Positions 8,842 to 18,290 of a stretch of 64,000 nt of DNA are shown here, in pieces; the stretch's first letter is position 1; the number at the start of each line of letters is the position of its first letter. The position numbers and the translations under genes were made by a program. Under the pieces are notes generated by a model. It ran no database searches and was not told where the DNA came from. It worked only from the letters and a program-made list of their open reading frames with translations. Origin of the DNA: JBCCSZ01 sp039821145 (GTDB taxonomy: Bacteria; Bacteroidota; Bacteroidia; Chitinophagales; Saprospiraceae); NCBI GenBank assembly GCA_039821145.1, contig JBCBOS010000034.1, positions 15,712-79,711 of the forward strand, read 5' to 3'.

Positions 8842-10578
8842 TTATTGCAAAATAATTTTCAATACCTGTTCTTTGTCGTCTACGCGAATGTGGAGCAAGT
8901 AGAGTCCAACCGGCAATTTTTGTCCATTGTCCAGGCGACCAACCCAGGAAAAATTGTGCTGGCCGGGGGACAGCTGCCCCTTGTGTAGAGAGTGAATTTG
9001 CCGACCATCGATGCCTGTAACCACAATGGAGACCTGACTCTGATCGGACAATTCCAACTGAAACTGACTTTGGCTCTCAAATGGGTTGGGATGAGGGGCT
9101 GTCAATTGAATGCCTGTTTTTTCCCAAGCGGCCGATGTAGAAGTGGACAGTCCACCTTCCGTCAGCTCGTGCAAACGGTCTACTGCCAACTGCGTCCACT
9201 CTTCGGTCTCTCCTCCTGGCCAGATGACCCGCAGCCGATCAATGAGGGTAGCCTCGCCCAGGCCAAAATGCAAACACAGGCTGTTTTGAGAAGCGAAGCC
9301 CGATCCACCGCTGATTTCGTCCACCCAAAGCACACCACCAGCCTCTACCTCCACCCGCGCCCCAATGGCCGCCCGATTGCTGCGGGTGCCGATGCAACGG
9401 ACCTTCACCCAATGCATGTCGTTTTCCGTCTCGTTGCGAAACAGTTGGTTGCCATCATCTTGCTTGTTGGCCAAAAACAAATCGAGCCGACCGTCGTTGT
9501 CAAAATCAAAACTGGCAACCCCATAGCCGGCATAAGGACTTTCCAGGGAGGTAGAGCCACTGACTATTTCAAAGGTGTTGTCGCCTTTGTTGCGGTACAT
9601 GATGTTTTTGTAGTAGACACCATTGACGGGAAAGTAAGTATCGTTGACCACGTAGATGTCTTGCCAGCCGTCGTTGTCGATGTCCAGCCAAGTCGTCCCC
9701 CAGCCCATGCCGACATCTCCGATGCCCGCCGATTGAGAAATGTTTTCGAAGGTTCCATCGCCTTTGTTGAGAAAAAGGACGTTTTCGTACAGATTGGTGA
9801 TGTACATGTCCAGCCAACCGTCTCGATTGACATCGCCCACATCCACGCCCATGCCATAGCCCTGGTAGGCCACACCCGCTTCTTGTGCCACGTTGGTGAA
9901 TCGCCCTTGGCCGTCGTTTTGGTAGAGGATGAAGTCTTGTCGATTGTCGTGGGTGAGGTACAGGTCGGGATCACCGTCACGGTCGTAGTCAAAAAAGGCA
10001 GAGCCCATCGCAATCTTGAGGTCGCTGGTACCAGAAGCATCTACGATGTCGGTGAAGGTTCCATCGCCATTGTTTCGGTAGAGCGCATTTTCGGCGGAGA
10101 TGTTGGCGACGTAGATGTCGATCCAGCCATCCAGATCGACATCGGCAAACAAGACGGCTTGGGTGCGCCCTTCGTTTCCGACCCCTGCGCTGGCAGAAAT
10201 GTCTTCGAAGCGGCCATTGCCCAGATTGCGGTACAATTTGTTTGGCTCGGCGGCATTGCCCACATACAAATCCAACCAACCATCGTTGTCAACATCGGCC
10301 CAAGCCGCTGCGATGGCATTGCCCACCTGTCCAAGTCCTGCCTCCTGTGCCACATCCTGAAAACGGCCATTGCCTTGGTTGCGGTGCAAACGCTCCTCGC
10401 TTTGGCCTGCTGCCACAAACACGTCTTCAAAACCATCTCGGTCGAAATCGGCGATGGCGATGCCGGAGTTGAACCCGCTGTAGCGGACATTGCTTTGTTG
10501 GGAAACGTCGCGGAATTGCGGCTGGGCAAAAAGGGAGGAAACCAGCCAGCAAAGACACATGGTAATGATTGCTCTCAT
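8842..10578 (-). CDS. Secreted FG-GAP/VCBS-repeat protein with ASPIC/UnbV domain and T9SS sorting domain
   Basis: 578 aa from ATG 10578 (MRAIITMCLCWLVSSLFAQ signal peptide); the frame extends upstream to 10785 but without a signal. Residues about 25-420 hold repeated calcium-loop FG-GAP units of the form DFDRDGFEDVFVA, DVDNDGWLDLYVG and DIDNDGWQDIYVV, expected to fold as a seven-bladed propeller. They are followed by an ASPIC/UnbV domain (AAIGARVEVEAGG ... GFASQNSLCLHFGLG ... RVIWPGGETEEW). The last 80 residues form a T9SS sorting domain (HPNPFESQSQFQLEL ... VGLYLLHIRV). Such proteins are common surface cargo in Bacteroidota; the ligand is unknown. A gap of 180 bases separates it from the amylase start, with no terminator seen, so it could be co-transcribed. 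Confidence 0.9.
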   Translation of the reverse strand: MRAIITMCLCWLVSSLFAQPQFRDVSQQSNVRYSGFNSGIAIADFDRDGFEDVFVAAGQSEERLHRNQGNGRFQDVAQEAGLGQVGNAIAAAWADVDNDGWLDLYVGNAAEPNKLYRNLGNGRFEDISASAGVGNEGRTQAVLFADVDLDGWIDIYVANISAENALYRNNGDGTFTDIVDASGTSDLKIAMGSAFFDYDRDGDPDLYLTHDNRQDFILYQNDGQGRFTNVAQEAGVAYQGYGMGVDVGDVNRDGWLDMYITNLYENVLFLNKGDGTFENISQSAGIGDVGMGWGTTWLDIDNDGWQDIYVVNDTYFPVNGVYYKNIMYRNKGDNTFEIVSGSTSLESPYAGYGVASFDFDNDGRLDLFLANKQDDGNQLFRNETENDMHWVKVRCIGTRSNRAAIGARVEVEAGGVLWVDEISGGSGFASQNSLCLHFGLGEATLIDRLRVIWPGGETEEWTQLAVDRLHELTEGGLSTSTSAAWEKTGIQLTAPHPNPFESQSQFQLELSDQSQVSIVVTGIDGRQIHSLHKGQLSPGQHNFSWVGRLDNGQKLPVGLYLLHIRVDDKEQVLKIILQ

Positions 10579-10746
10579 AGTTGTCAAAATTTCAATTTTG
10601 TTTTGGCCCGCGGGGGGGCAGTTCTGTCTAGCGATGAATTTGGGGAAAAATTGTGGGTACAAATGTACCGATCGGTGTCTTTGCTTGTTCCTATTCCGGA
10701 TCGAAGATAAAGAAATTCTGGGGAGGATGAGTGCCTTGGTGGTGGA

Positions 10747-10798
10747 TAAAACAGACTGGTTGGATGATTGCTTACAAAACGCCATCCAACCAGTCTGT
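10747..10798 (-). terminator. Intrinsic terminator of the 10820-12238 gene
   Basis: A perfect 16-bp inverted repeat (10751-10766 with 10783-10798) is followed on the minus strand by a short U-run (TTTT), 22 bases after the stop codon. Confidence 0.85.
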
Positions 10799-10819
10799 CA
10801 ACAGTGGTTTTGAGGAGAT

Positions 10820-12238
10820 TTAAAACTTGGTGATCCTCTTCGAAGTAGATTCCAGGCCGTTGTTGTAATTGACGAAAAACAGATTGCCTGGAAAATCAGT
10901 TAAGTCGATGGTCACAACTTTGAGTGAATCCGTATCCAGTCCTTCGACTTGAACGACTTTCAACAACTGACCTTTGGAGTCAATGACCTTTAGTTCTCCC
11001 TTGAGGCCGATGGGAGAGGCAATGGCGATGTTGAAAATCCCTCGGGAAGGGTTGGGACTGATGTCCATCCTTGTTGACGACTGCAAGATGGAAGGCGAGC
11101 GATTTTTGTCATCGCTGGTTCTGAACTGGGAGGCGTCCTTGCATTTCACAGGAGTGTAGCTGTCCGTGACTTGACATCCCGTGATGACATTGGTCACCGT
11201 GACGGTCCTTGTCTCTCCACAGATGCAGCCAGTGGAACAACTTGTCCCTCCATCGCTCCAATCCACCGTATATGGTGACCCACAATAATCCCAGAACCCA
11301 CCGTTGGGATTGGTTGCGATCAACACCTCATCACCTGCGAAGCAATGAAAGCCTACGATTTCGACATCGGTCAACTCACAACATCCATTGAAGGTGATGC
11401 ATTCCTCGTATTCACATCCATTGGCGTTGACCAGTCGGACACAATATTCGCCGTCGAGGTCAATGTCAAAAAATCTACAGGGCTTGTTGCCAAAAGGCAC
11501 GGACCAGCCGATTTCGTTGCCATCGGGTTTGGTCATGTAAAAAGTGTTGACACCAGCTGGACAACCTGAAGAAGCACAGACGTAGAGTGTGCAGTCGCTG
11601 GTGATGCTCAGATTGAGGTCACATCCACTGGTTGGCGTACACTCGCACCAGTTGTTGGGCAGGACAATTTCATTGGTGGCCGTACAGCCATTTTCGTCGG
11701 TGGCGGTCACCGCATAATTGCCAGGCGGAAGAAGGTCGCCACAACCGTGGTCATTGCCAAAAGGAACTTGGAAGGGCTCACCGTCTAGGGTCCATTCATA
11801 ATCTACAGCTCCTTCGCAACCATAGGCTACAGAAAACATGCAGCAATTGTTGACTTCGAACTGGACCGTGCAATCATCGCACTTGTCTACACATTCTTCA
11901 CCGATGATCGAAGCATCATAGGCAGTGCAACCATCCGCGTCTGTGACGGACAAGGTCCACAGCTCACTAAACCCAGTGCTGGGGTCCGAATTGCCCCAAC
12001 AGTAACTATCTTGATCGGGTTGTGCATTGCCGTTGAAGGTCACTTGAAAGTCGATTGGTTCGATGCAGCCCGAGCCAAAAACTGGCCTGACACAGCAAGC
12101 AGTACCATTGATGATTGTATACGCTTCGAGATAAGCTTCACAATCGCAATCTTGGCTGTAGCCATTGGTGGTGTGCAATAGGGAAAAGAAACAAAACAAG
12201 AGTGCGCCAAATAGGCAAGGTAGTTTACGTAATGACAT
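10820..12238 (-). CDS. Cys-rich secreted protein with SprB-like repeats and T9SS sorting domain (tandem paralogue 1)
   Basis: 472 aa from ATG 12238. The signal peptide MSLRKLPCLFGALLFCFFSLL ends near NGYSQ, and the mature protein begins DCDCEAYLEAY. The body carries many cysteine pairs and repeated beta-sandwich units with SprB-like signatures (SVTDADGCTAYD, AVTATDENGCTATNEIV). The tail MDISPNPSRGIFNIA ... NLFFVNYNNG is a T9SS sorting domain. No catalytic motif is visible; an adhesin or matrix role is inference. It is a close paralogue of the next gene (12933-14342), sharing order, cysteines and tail almost throughout, so the two arose by tandem duplication. It has its own 500-base leader and its own terminator. 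Confidence 0.88.
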   Translation of the reverse strand: MSLRKLPCLFGALLFCFFSLLHTTNGYSQDCDCEAYLEAYTIINGTACCVRPVFGSGCIEPIDFQVTFNGNAQPDQDSYCWGNSDPSTGFSELWTLSVTDADGCTAYDASIIGEECVDKCDDCTVQFEVNNCCMFSVAYGCEGAVDYEWTLDGEPFQVPFGNDHGCGDLLPPGNYAVTATDENGCTATNEIVLPNNWCECTPTSGCDLNLSITSDCTLYVCASSGCPAGVNTFYMTKPDGNEIGWSVPFGNKPCRFFDIDLDGEYCVRLVNANGCEYEECITFNGCCELTDVEIVGFHCFAGDEVLIATNPNGGFWDYCGSPYTVDWSDGGTSCSTGCICGETRTVTVTNVITGCQVTDSYTPVKCKDASQFRTSDDKNRSPSILQSSTRMDISPNPSRGIFNIAIASPIGLKGELKVIDSKGQLLKVVQVEGLDTDSLKVVTIDLTDFPGNLFFVNYNNGLESTSKRITKF

Positions 12239-12746
12239 AATAACTAGATATTTTAGGTTGAGTAAAAAATGATGGAGACTCTAGTTGAAAGTTGGGCAGG
12301 AGGTTCACAGCACGGCTTCGCCTCGCCAAAGGATACCAGAGCATGTTAGGGATTTAATAATTTGGCTTATTTAAACACTTATTTGTTGATACTTCCTTTC
12401 CAAAAGCCTCATTTAGCTACCGCTAAACTCCGGTTTTGGGGCGTCGTCTAAACAAATAATTGAATAAATCGCCACAAAGATCAAATTCCCCAACACGCTC
12501 TTACTTTGGCAAATGGACTTGCGTTCTGAACAAAGGCAGACTGGGATGCGTGTAGGCATCAACCTTGATCGGGCGTGCAAGGAAAAGGTTGTCCCATTGG
12601 GTTGCGAGATGCACAAGCCCCAAAAGGCATTTCAACCGATGTACGAAAAGTGATGTGAATTCGACTTTGGAAAGTAGATGTAGACTACTTGGTTATTTCT
12701 ACTGATGTGGTGATACTACTGGTAGGTAATTGACCTAAAAATACCT

Positions 12747-12792
12747 TTTATTTATTGATAAAACCAGTAGGAAAGAAAACATTAACATTTTC
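12747..12792 (-). promoter_or_regulatory. Putative promoter region of the 10820-12238 gene, duplicated at 14761-14807
   Basis: This stretch shares blocks with 14761-14807 upstream of the paralogue: a TTTATT core, AAAACCAGT, and AAAACATTAACATT with nearly the same spacing. On the minus strand it reads a TTTT run followed by TATTTTTA (12740-12747), similar in layout to the Bacteroidota TAnnTTTG -7 box. The promoter call is inference from conservation and position. Confidence 0.35.
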
Positions 12793-12853
12793 GCTCCTTT
12801 CACCAATCAACGCATTGGTTTCTTCCGGCTGTTGCAAGGCCTTGGTTTTGGGA

Positions 12854-12904
12854 CAAAAAAATACTGGCTGGATTGTACTTTTTTGCAAAAGCAATCCAGC
12901 CAGT
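12854..12904 (-). terminator. Intrinsic terminator of the 12933-14342 gene
   Basis: A perfect 13-bp inverted repeat (12863-12875 with 12892-12904) is followed on the minus strand by a U-tract (TATTTTTT), about 28 bases after the stop. Its arm sequence resembles the terminator of the paralogue at 10751-10798, so the terminator was probably duplicated with the gene. Confidence 0.88.
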
Positions 12905-12932
12905 TTATCAGTTCATTCTTGGAACAGTTGGC

Positions 12933-14342
12933 TTAAAACTTGGCAATCCTTTTCGAGCTAAATTCCACGCCATTGTTGTAATTGACGAAAAACAGGTTGC
13001 CTGGAAAATCGGACAGGTCTATTGTCAACGTCTGCGTCGGGTCCGTATTCAATCCGTCAACTACGATGTTTTTGAGTACTTTTCCTTGGGCATCAAAGAC
13101 CGTCAGTTCTCCCTTGAGGCCATTGGGCGAGGTGATGGCAATGTTGAAAATGCCTCGGGATGGATTGGGGCTGATGTCCATGGATGTTGGTACGTCCACC
13201 AGTATTGGCAATTGGTCATCGTCGTCGCCTGTTCTAAATCCAGATCCTATTTCACAGCTGACCGGAGTGTACTGGTCTGTGACTTTGCAGTTGGTCTGCA
13301 AATCGGTAACGGTGACTGTCCTTGTAGAACCACAAACGCACGAAATAGAGCATCCTGTTGATCCATCGCTCCACTCTACCAGGTAATTGGCCGTATTGCA
13401 AAAATCGGAAAAACCACCATTGGGATTGGTAGCATACAGGGTTTCCCCACTGTTGATGCAATTGAGACCAACAATCTCGACTGCCTCCAATTCGCAACAT
13501 CCTTCGAGAGTGACGCATTCGGTGTACTCGCATCCGTCTGAATTGACCAAGGTAACGCAATATTCGCCATCCAGGTCAATGTCAAATACCCTACATGGTC
13601 TCATCCACGGGGCCACAGACCAGCTGGTTTCGCTGCCGTCGGGTCGGGTCATGTAAAATGTATTGACGCCCGCGCAGGTCGCGCAAACGATGAGTTCACA
13701 ATCCTTGGTTTTGACAAAGTCCATACCGCAGCCGTCTGTTTCAAAGCACTCACACCAGTTTTCGGGTAATACAATTTCGTCGGTGGCAGTACATCCATTG
13801 GCATCTGTAGCTGTTACAGCATAATTACCTGGCGGAAGCAAATCTCCACAACCGTGGTCGTTGCCCAGGGGTATTTGGAAAGGTTGGCCGTCCAGCGTCC
13901 ATTGGTAGGTAACGGGATCTTGGCATCCATAGGCGACGGAAAACATACAGCAATTGTTGACTTCAAATTGGACGGTGCAATCATCGCAAGTGTCCATGCA
14001 GTCTTCACTAATGATGGCTGAATCGTAAGCAGTACAACCATTGGCATCTGTGACAGACAGGGTCCAGAGTTTGTTGTATCCACTATTGCCTGTGTTTTCA
14101 CTCCAGCAGTAACTGTCTTGATCATCCAACAGCAGCCCGTCAAAGGTCACATCGAAGTCTATCGTCCCGACACAGCCTTTTCCAAAAACTGGTGTGACAC
14201 AGCAGCCCTCACTTGTGGTTGGCGTGATTTCGAGCGTGGCAACACAATCACAATTTTGGCCAAAGCTGTTGGTAGGATGCAACAAGCAAAAAAAGCAAAA
14301 CAACAATGCGCCCAATGGGCAAAGTAATTTACATAATGACAT
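12933..14342 (-). CDS. Cys-rich secreted protein with SprB-like repeats and T9SS sorting domain (tandem paralogue 2)
   Basis: 469 aa from ATG 14342 (MSLCKLLCPLGALLFCFFCLL signal peptide, cleavage near NSFGQ); an upstream in-frame start at 14558 would bury the signal. It matches the 10820-12238 product along its length: DCDC/NCDC start, SVTDANGCTAYDSAI, the block CDDCTVQFEVNNCCMFSVAYGC, AVTATDANGCTATDEIVLP, and a T9SS tail MDISPNPSRGIFNIAI. Differences are scattered substitutions and short gaps, which suggests an older duplication with selection keeping the cysteines. Function is unknown; surface exposure through T9SS is a firm inference, adhesion a guess. Confidence 0.88.
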   Translation of the reverse strand: MSLCKLLCPLGALLFCFFCLLHPTNSFGQNCDCVATLEITPTTSEGCCVTPVFGKGCVGTIDFDVTFDGLLLDDQDSYCWSENTGNSGYNKLWTLSVTDANGCTAYDSAIISEDCMDTCDDCTVQFEVNNCCMFSVAYGCQDPVTYQWTLDGQPFQIPLGNDHGCGDLLPPGNYAVTATDANGCTATDEIVLPENWCECFETDGCGMDFVKTKDCELIVCATCAGVNTFYMTRPDGSETSWSVAPWMRPCRVFDIDLDGEYCVTLVNSDGCEYTECVTLEGCCELEAVEIVGLNCINSGETLYATNPNGGFSDFCNTANYLVEWSDGSTGCSISCVCGSTRTVTVTDLQTNCKVTDQYTPVSCEIGSGFRTGDDDDQLPILVDVPTSMDISPNPSRGIFNIAITSPNGLKGELTVFDAQGKVLKNIVVDGLNTDPTQTLTIDLSDFPGNLFFVNYNNGVEFSSKRIAKF

Positions 14343-14823
14343 AATTAAATAGATTTTTAGGTTGAATAAAAAATGGCGAAATGTCGATTCAAATCTTTTG
14401 TTTTGGCAACAGTCTCCCAGCCCTGAACGAGGACAGACAATGGTCCACGCAAGGATCAGCCCTGCTTTGACATGCAAGGAAAAAGAAATCGTAGCCTGAA
14501 TTGCGACATCGGTAAGCCTTGGAAAATTGACGAATATTTTCCAAATTTTTTCTGCCAAAAGTCGACAGCTTTACTTGACAACAAAAAGCTGTACAAAAAA
14601 CCTTTTGGCAAACAGCATGCGATGCCAGATTTGCGACAAGCTTAGAAAGACAGTGTTGTGATTGGACGAGAGGTAATGTGGAGTGGACTGTTTGGAAGTA
14701 GACGATTGGCCTACTGCTATTTTGATGATACGTCGGGTAAGTCTTCTATACAAATGTAGCCTTTATTCAATTGCAAAACCAGTCTTGGACAAAACATTAA
14801 CATTCTCATAAATGCAAAGCCAC
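14343..14823. other. Long leader upstream of the 12933-14342 gene
   Basis: About 480 bases without a credible gene. Besides the AT-rich motif next to the start codon, a block at about 14450-14480 (ATGCAAGGAAAA core) is matched at about 12570-12590 in the leader of the paralogue. The putative promoter region follows at 14751-14807. Confidence 0.45.
14751..14807 (-). promoter_or_regulatory. Putative promoter of the 12933-14342 gene with TACATTTG box
   Basis: On the minus strand, TACATTTG (14758-14751) matches the Bacteroidota -7 consensus TAnnTTTG exactly. A TTTTG lies 15 bases upstream, closer than the usual 19-21 spacing, so the -33 assignment is weak. The region is conserved upstream of the paralogous gene. 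Confidence 0.4.
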
Positions 14824-14858
14824 AAAACAAAAACCCCAGACCGGGTATGGGCCTGGGG
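14824..14858 (-). terminator. Intrinsic terminator of the choice-of-anchor/phytase-like gene
   Basis: A GC-rich hairpin (CCCCAG at 14834-14839 with CTGGGG at 14853-14858, plus inner pairs) is followed on the minus strand by TTTTTGTTTT. It lies about 40 bases past the stop at 14901. Confidence 0.85.
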
Positions 14859-14900
14859 CAAAAGCGTAGGGACTTTTTTAACAGTCAGGGTGGTAAAACG

Positions 14901-17900
14901 TCATTTCTTGACCAGTGGCAATGTCTCTACTTGTTCTCCCAATTGTACCTTCAAAAAGTAAATGCCGGCTGGTAAATTTTTCAATCCTTCGCTGTAGGTG
15001 ATCTGCTGTGGTCCTGCCAATTGATGGCCTTGCCATACGGTGGCCAACTGGCGGCCTTCCAAATCGTATAAGTCAATGGCAACCTGGTTGTCCTCTGCCA
15101 GTTGGTAGCGAATGTCTACCTGATCGACGAACGGATTCGGGCTGGCTTGCAGCTGGGCGAGGGTGCCCACACCATTGGAGACCGTGCGACTGGCCGGGCC
15201 ATTGTTGAACGGATTGATGAATGGACTCTTCATTTGGAAAAGGGTCACTGTGCCGCTGACTTCATTGGCCGTCACCACCAAGGGGAAGCCAGTCGGGTTG
15301 TCTTGTGGGGCGATGACTTTGATGTCTTCCACACCCAAATCGCCAGCTTCTCTGCTCTCGGCATCTTCGTCAAAGTTACGATTGTTGAAGTAGTTGACAA
15401 AGTAGGGCTCGTAGGGGTTGGTGATGTCATAGACCATGATGCCCCCTACCCTTTCCAAACCAATCAGTGCATACTGACGGCCGCCGTATTCGGTCACAGC
15501 GATGGCTTCTGGTTCGGGTCCTTTGTCATCGGAACGAGACTTGCGGGAGTCGTTGTCGTCGTTGTTGGCATTGAACGTTTCGGGGTGGAACCAGAGCAGG
15601 ATTTTCTCAAATTGGTCACCGCTGTCCCACACCAAGTTGCCAAAAGCATCCCAGATGGAAAAAGAGCGAGCCCCAAAGGAGTACACCTCGTCAAACAAAC
15701 CATCGCCATCCAAATCGCCCTGAGAGCTTGTCATCTTCAGACGACCCATCACTTCGTTTTGCTGAATGTAGCCTGCGTTAGGGAAGGCACCAAAATCGAC
15801 ATCTACCCCACCGAAGCGTTCTTCTTCTGAATACCCATCGTAGTCGCGCCCATCTCCTTCGTTGGCAGTCAACACGTAGTTGTCACCGTTGATGGCGTAG
15901 CTTGTAATGGCATCTGGTTGGAACATGCCAAGGGATTGGCGTTGCCAAATTTTGATGTCGTCGTCTCTGTTGCTGGCGTCAAAGCCATAGTTTTTGGTCA
16001 GGGTGATGACACCCAACATGCTCTGGTCGGAAACACCAGCACCAGCCAGTCCAAAATCGTTGTCGTTCAAAACCAGGATGCGGCCATCGGGCAGAATGGA
16101 CAAACCTTCTGGCTTGTCACTCGGTAGGTAATTGATCGTGGGCAGGTTGAGGACCTTGCGCTTGTGGAGAGGACGAATGCCCATGGCCACCAACTCATCG
16201 GCAGTCATCATTTCCAAGGTCTTGTCAGATGGACCTGTGGAGGTAGATTTTTCAGACAGAGCAGTTCCCAAAATATTGGTCGCTCCTTTTAGGGTAAATT
16301 CAAAAACGTATTTCTTGCCAGTACGGCCATCGTCAGGATTGCTGGAATCTCTTTCCAAGATGAGGAATTTGCCATCGCCTTTGTAGACAGCATCACCGAT
16401 TTTATCGACGCGGGACAGACCTGCCCCTGCATTGCGATTGGCTTCCAGTAGGTAGACATATTCCCGAACGGGCTGGCCAGTTGCCGGGTCAATTCCCAAG
16501 ACTCGGATCACATCTGATTGGTTTCTCGTAGAAGCATCCGGATTGTACAAAGGCGTTTGGATGAAAGCATAGAGGATGCCTTCGTCACTGTCCAAGGCCA
16601 ATGCCTCAAATCCGCGGTTGGCTCTGCGCTTGGAATAAACTGCTGGCAGGCTTTCCTCACCGTAGAAACCAGCAGGCTGAGCAACATCGCCCAATTGGCT
16701 GGTGCCTTCCGGTACATAGCGTTCGATCAATTGACCGTTGGGGCGGAAGTGGTAAATGGCTGGGCGGTATTCATCACACATCCAAAAGTCTCCATTGGGG
16801 GCCTTGACAATGCCTTCAAAATCGCCTCCGAAACGATCGTATTCCAATTGCTGATAATCCGTCCCATTGATGGAAAAATCGGCGCGGGTGTATACAGTGG
16901 CATCGGTTTGGGTAACGGGCACTTCATCAAAGCCAGGAATGTTGCCTCGACCACTGATGGGCGTTTGGCCGTCTTTGGCTGTTAGGAAAATTTGCTCGTC
17001 CGGATCGAATTCCAATCGACCCGTAGAATTGCTCCAGGTAAACTTGACGATGCGTGCCTGGTAATCCGGTAGTTTGAAAGGCCGCAGGTTTTGGGAAGTC
17101 CCCGCCAAGCTGCGGCTGACCGTGCTTTCGTTGGGTCCGCGATCTGGGATGGTGTAAAATACCTGTGTGGCAGGATTGGACCCCGCCTGGTCGTACCAAA
17201 GGCCAGAAAATCCACCCAAGCGAACGGTTTCTCCACCATATAAAGGAGTACCAAGATCGATCCAGGTAGGGATGTCTTGCAGTTGAAACGTTCCCATCAA
17301 AGGCTGGCCGTTCATGTGGTCTTTGTAGCCCAATGCTACAATGTCTGCAATTTCCAAAGTGGCCATGTCGATGACGATCAACGCATTGTTTTCCTGGCAG
17401 GCAACATAGGCAGTTGATTCATCCGGAGACAATGCGATGTATTCCGGTTCGAGGTCTTGGGCCACGTTGGCATTGGGGCCGAAGATGCGGACACCTTTGT
17501 TTTGCAAAGACGCTTTTTGATCGTTGAAGGCCTCAAAGGTAATCTGCGTAAACCGTGGGGCATCTACCCCTTCCGTCAAGTCAATGACAGTCACAGAACC
17601 TTCTGGATCTACTTGATAGTCGTCATCAGGTTCTCCCTCGTTGGCCACGAGGATTTTTGAACCATCCGCAGTGAAGAGCACCATATCGGGCAAAGCACCT
17701 GCGGGATATTCGCGGAGCAGACCACCGTCCGCATCAAACAAAACCACTTTGCCGGGTTCTTGCTTGGGATCGGCTTCTACAGCCACCGCAACTCTCTGGG
17801 CTGCAACGGCTACACTGTTGACACCATCACCATATGGCGACATGTCGATTTTGAAAGCTTCCACTGGTTGTTGTGGATTGCTGATGTCCAAGGCAACGAT

Positions 17901-18095
17901 GCTGTTGTCGTCGGCATTGGTAAAATAAAGGCGCTGGCTGACGGGATCGTGGGCAACGATCTCAGCGGCTCCTTCGTCAAATATGTCGGTATAATAGGTG
18001 GACAAGGGTTCCAGGGTAATGGCCTGGGCTTGTAGGTGGTCAGTTTTTGAGAAGAGAAAAAGTACAAAGAATAATAGGAGGGAAAAATTCTTCAT
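14901..18095 (-). CDS. Secreted choice-of-anchor-I protein with inserted phytase-like esterase domain and T9SS sorting domain
   Basis: 1064 aa from ATG 18095, with signal peptide MKNFSLLLFFVLFLFSKT... ending near LQAQ. Residues about 25-280 are the first half of a choice-of-anchor-I beta-propeller (GAAEIVAHDPVSQRLYFTNA, DGVNSVAVAAQRVAVAVE, ALPDMVLFTADG, VANEGEPDDDYQVDPEGSV). Residues about 285-715 read as an esterase-like-activity-of-phytase domain (LGGFSGLWYD, IPDRGPN, FEGIVKAPNGDFWMCDEY, RGFEALALDSDEGILYAF, PEGLSILPDGRILVLNDND). The choice-of-anchor fold then resumes (FQPDAITSYAINGDNYVLTA, DGLFDEVYSFGARSFSIWDA, DDKGPEPEAIAV, ALIGLERVGGIMVYDI) and a T9SS tail closes the protein. A phosphoesterase role outside the cell is likely but the substrate is unknown. 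Confidence 0.88.
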   Translation of the reverse strand: MKNFSLLLFFVLFLFSKTDHLQAQAITLEPLSTYYTDIFDEGAAEIVAHDPVSQRLYFTNADDNSIVALDISNPQQPVEAFKIDMSPYGDGVNSVAVAAQRVAVAVEADPKQEPGKVVLFDADGGLLREYPAGALPDMVLFTADGSKILVANEGEPDDDYQVDPEGSVTVIDLTEGVDAPRFTQITFEAFNDQKASLQNKGVRIFGPNANVAQDLEPEYIALSPDESTAYVACQENNALIVIDMATLEIADIVALGYKDHMNGQPLMGTFQLQDIPTWIDLGTPLYGGETVRLGGFSGLWYDQAGSNPATQVFYTIPDRGPNESTVSRSLAGTSQNLRPFKLPDYQARIVKFTWSNSTGRLEFDPDEQIFLTAKDGQTPISGRGNIPGFDEVPVTQTDATVYTRADFSINGTDYQQLEYDRFGGDFEGIVKAPNGDFWMCDEYRPAIYHFRPNGQLIERYVPEGTSQLGDVAQPAGFYGEESLPAVYSKRRANRGFEALALDSDEGILYAFIQTPLYNPDASTRNQSDVIRVLGIDPATGQPVREYVYLLEANRNAGAGLSRVDKIGDAVYKGDGKFLILERDSSNPDDGRTGKKYVFEFTLKGATNILGTALSEKSTSTGPSDKTLEMMTADELVAMGIRPLHKRKVLNLPTINYLPSDKPEGLSILPDGRILVLNDNDFGLAGAGVSDQSMLGVITLTKNYGFDASNRDDDIKIWQRQSLGMFQPDAITSYAINGDNYVLTANEGDGRDYDGYSEEERFGGVDVDFGAFPNAGYIQQNEVMGRLKMTSSQGDLDGDGLFDEVYSFGARSFSIWDAFGNLVWDSGDQFEKILLWFHPETFNANNDDNDSRKSRSDDKGPEPEAIAVTEYGGRQYALIGLERVGGIMVYDITNPYEPYFVNYFNNRNFDEDAESREAGDLGVEDIKVIAPQDNPTGFPLVVTANEVSGTVTLFQMKSPFINPFNNGPASRTVSNGVGTLAQLQASPNPFVDQVDIRYQLAEDNQVAIDLYDLEGRQLATVWQGHQLAGPQQITYSEGLKNLPAGIYFLKVQLGEQVETLPLVKK

Positions 18096-18290
18096 AAGAC
18101 ATTTTTTGAGGGATTAAAAGATGCGCGATGTTACGACACAGAGTTTACCTCAATATCAAGCTCATGATAAGTATGAGTAAAGTTTCAGAAATTTGCCCTA
18201 CCTTGTATGAAAGCGCGCCTGGCATTGCAGCCATCAGTCACAATGATTTTTTTGCCAAGGCGTTTGCAAAACTCACTGTCAAAAAATACT

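Larger units (their letters stand above)
12239..12932. other. Long intergenic leader between the two tandem Cys-rich T9SS genes
   Basis: 694 bases without a credible gene. Next to the 10820-12238 start is an AT-rich motif (about 12245-12275) closely matched at 14345-14375 upstream of the paralogue. Further out lies the upstream element at 12747-12792, and beyond it the terminator of the 12933 gene. If the promoter is at about 12750, the transcript would have a 500-base 5' leader. Confidence 0.5.

Noticed and set aside
8992..10710. Plus-strand open frame of 572 codons over the FG-GAP gene
   Set aside because: The minus frame has regular calcium-loop repeats and a signal peptide; the plus frame only mirrors the repeats.
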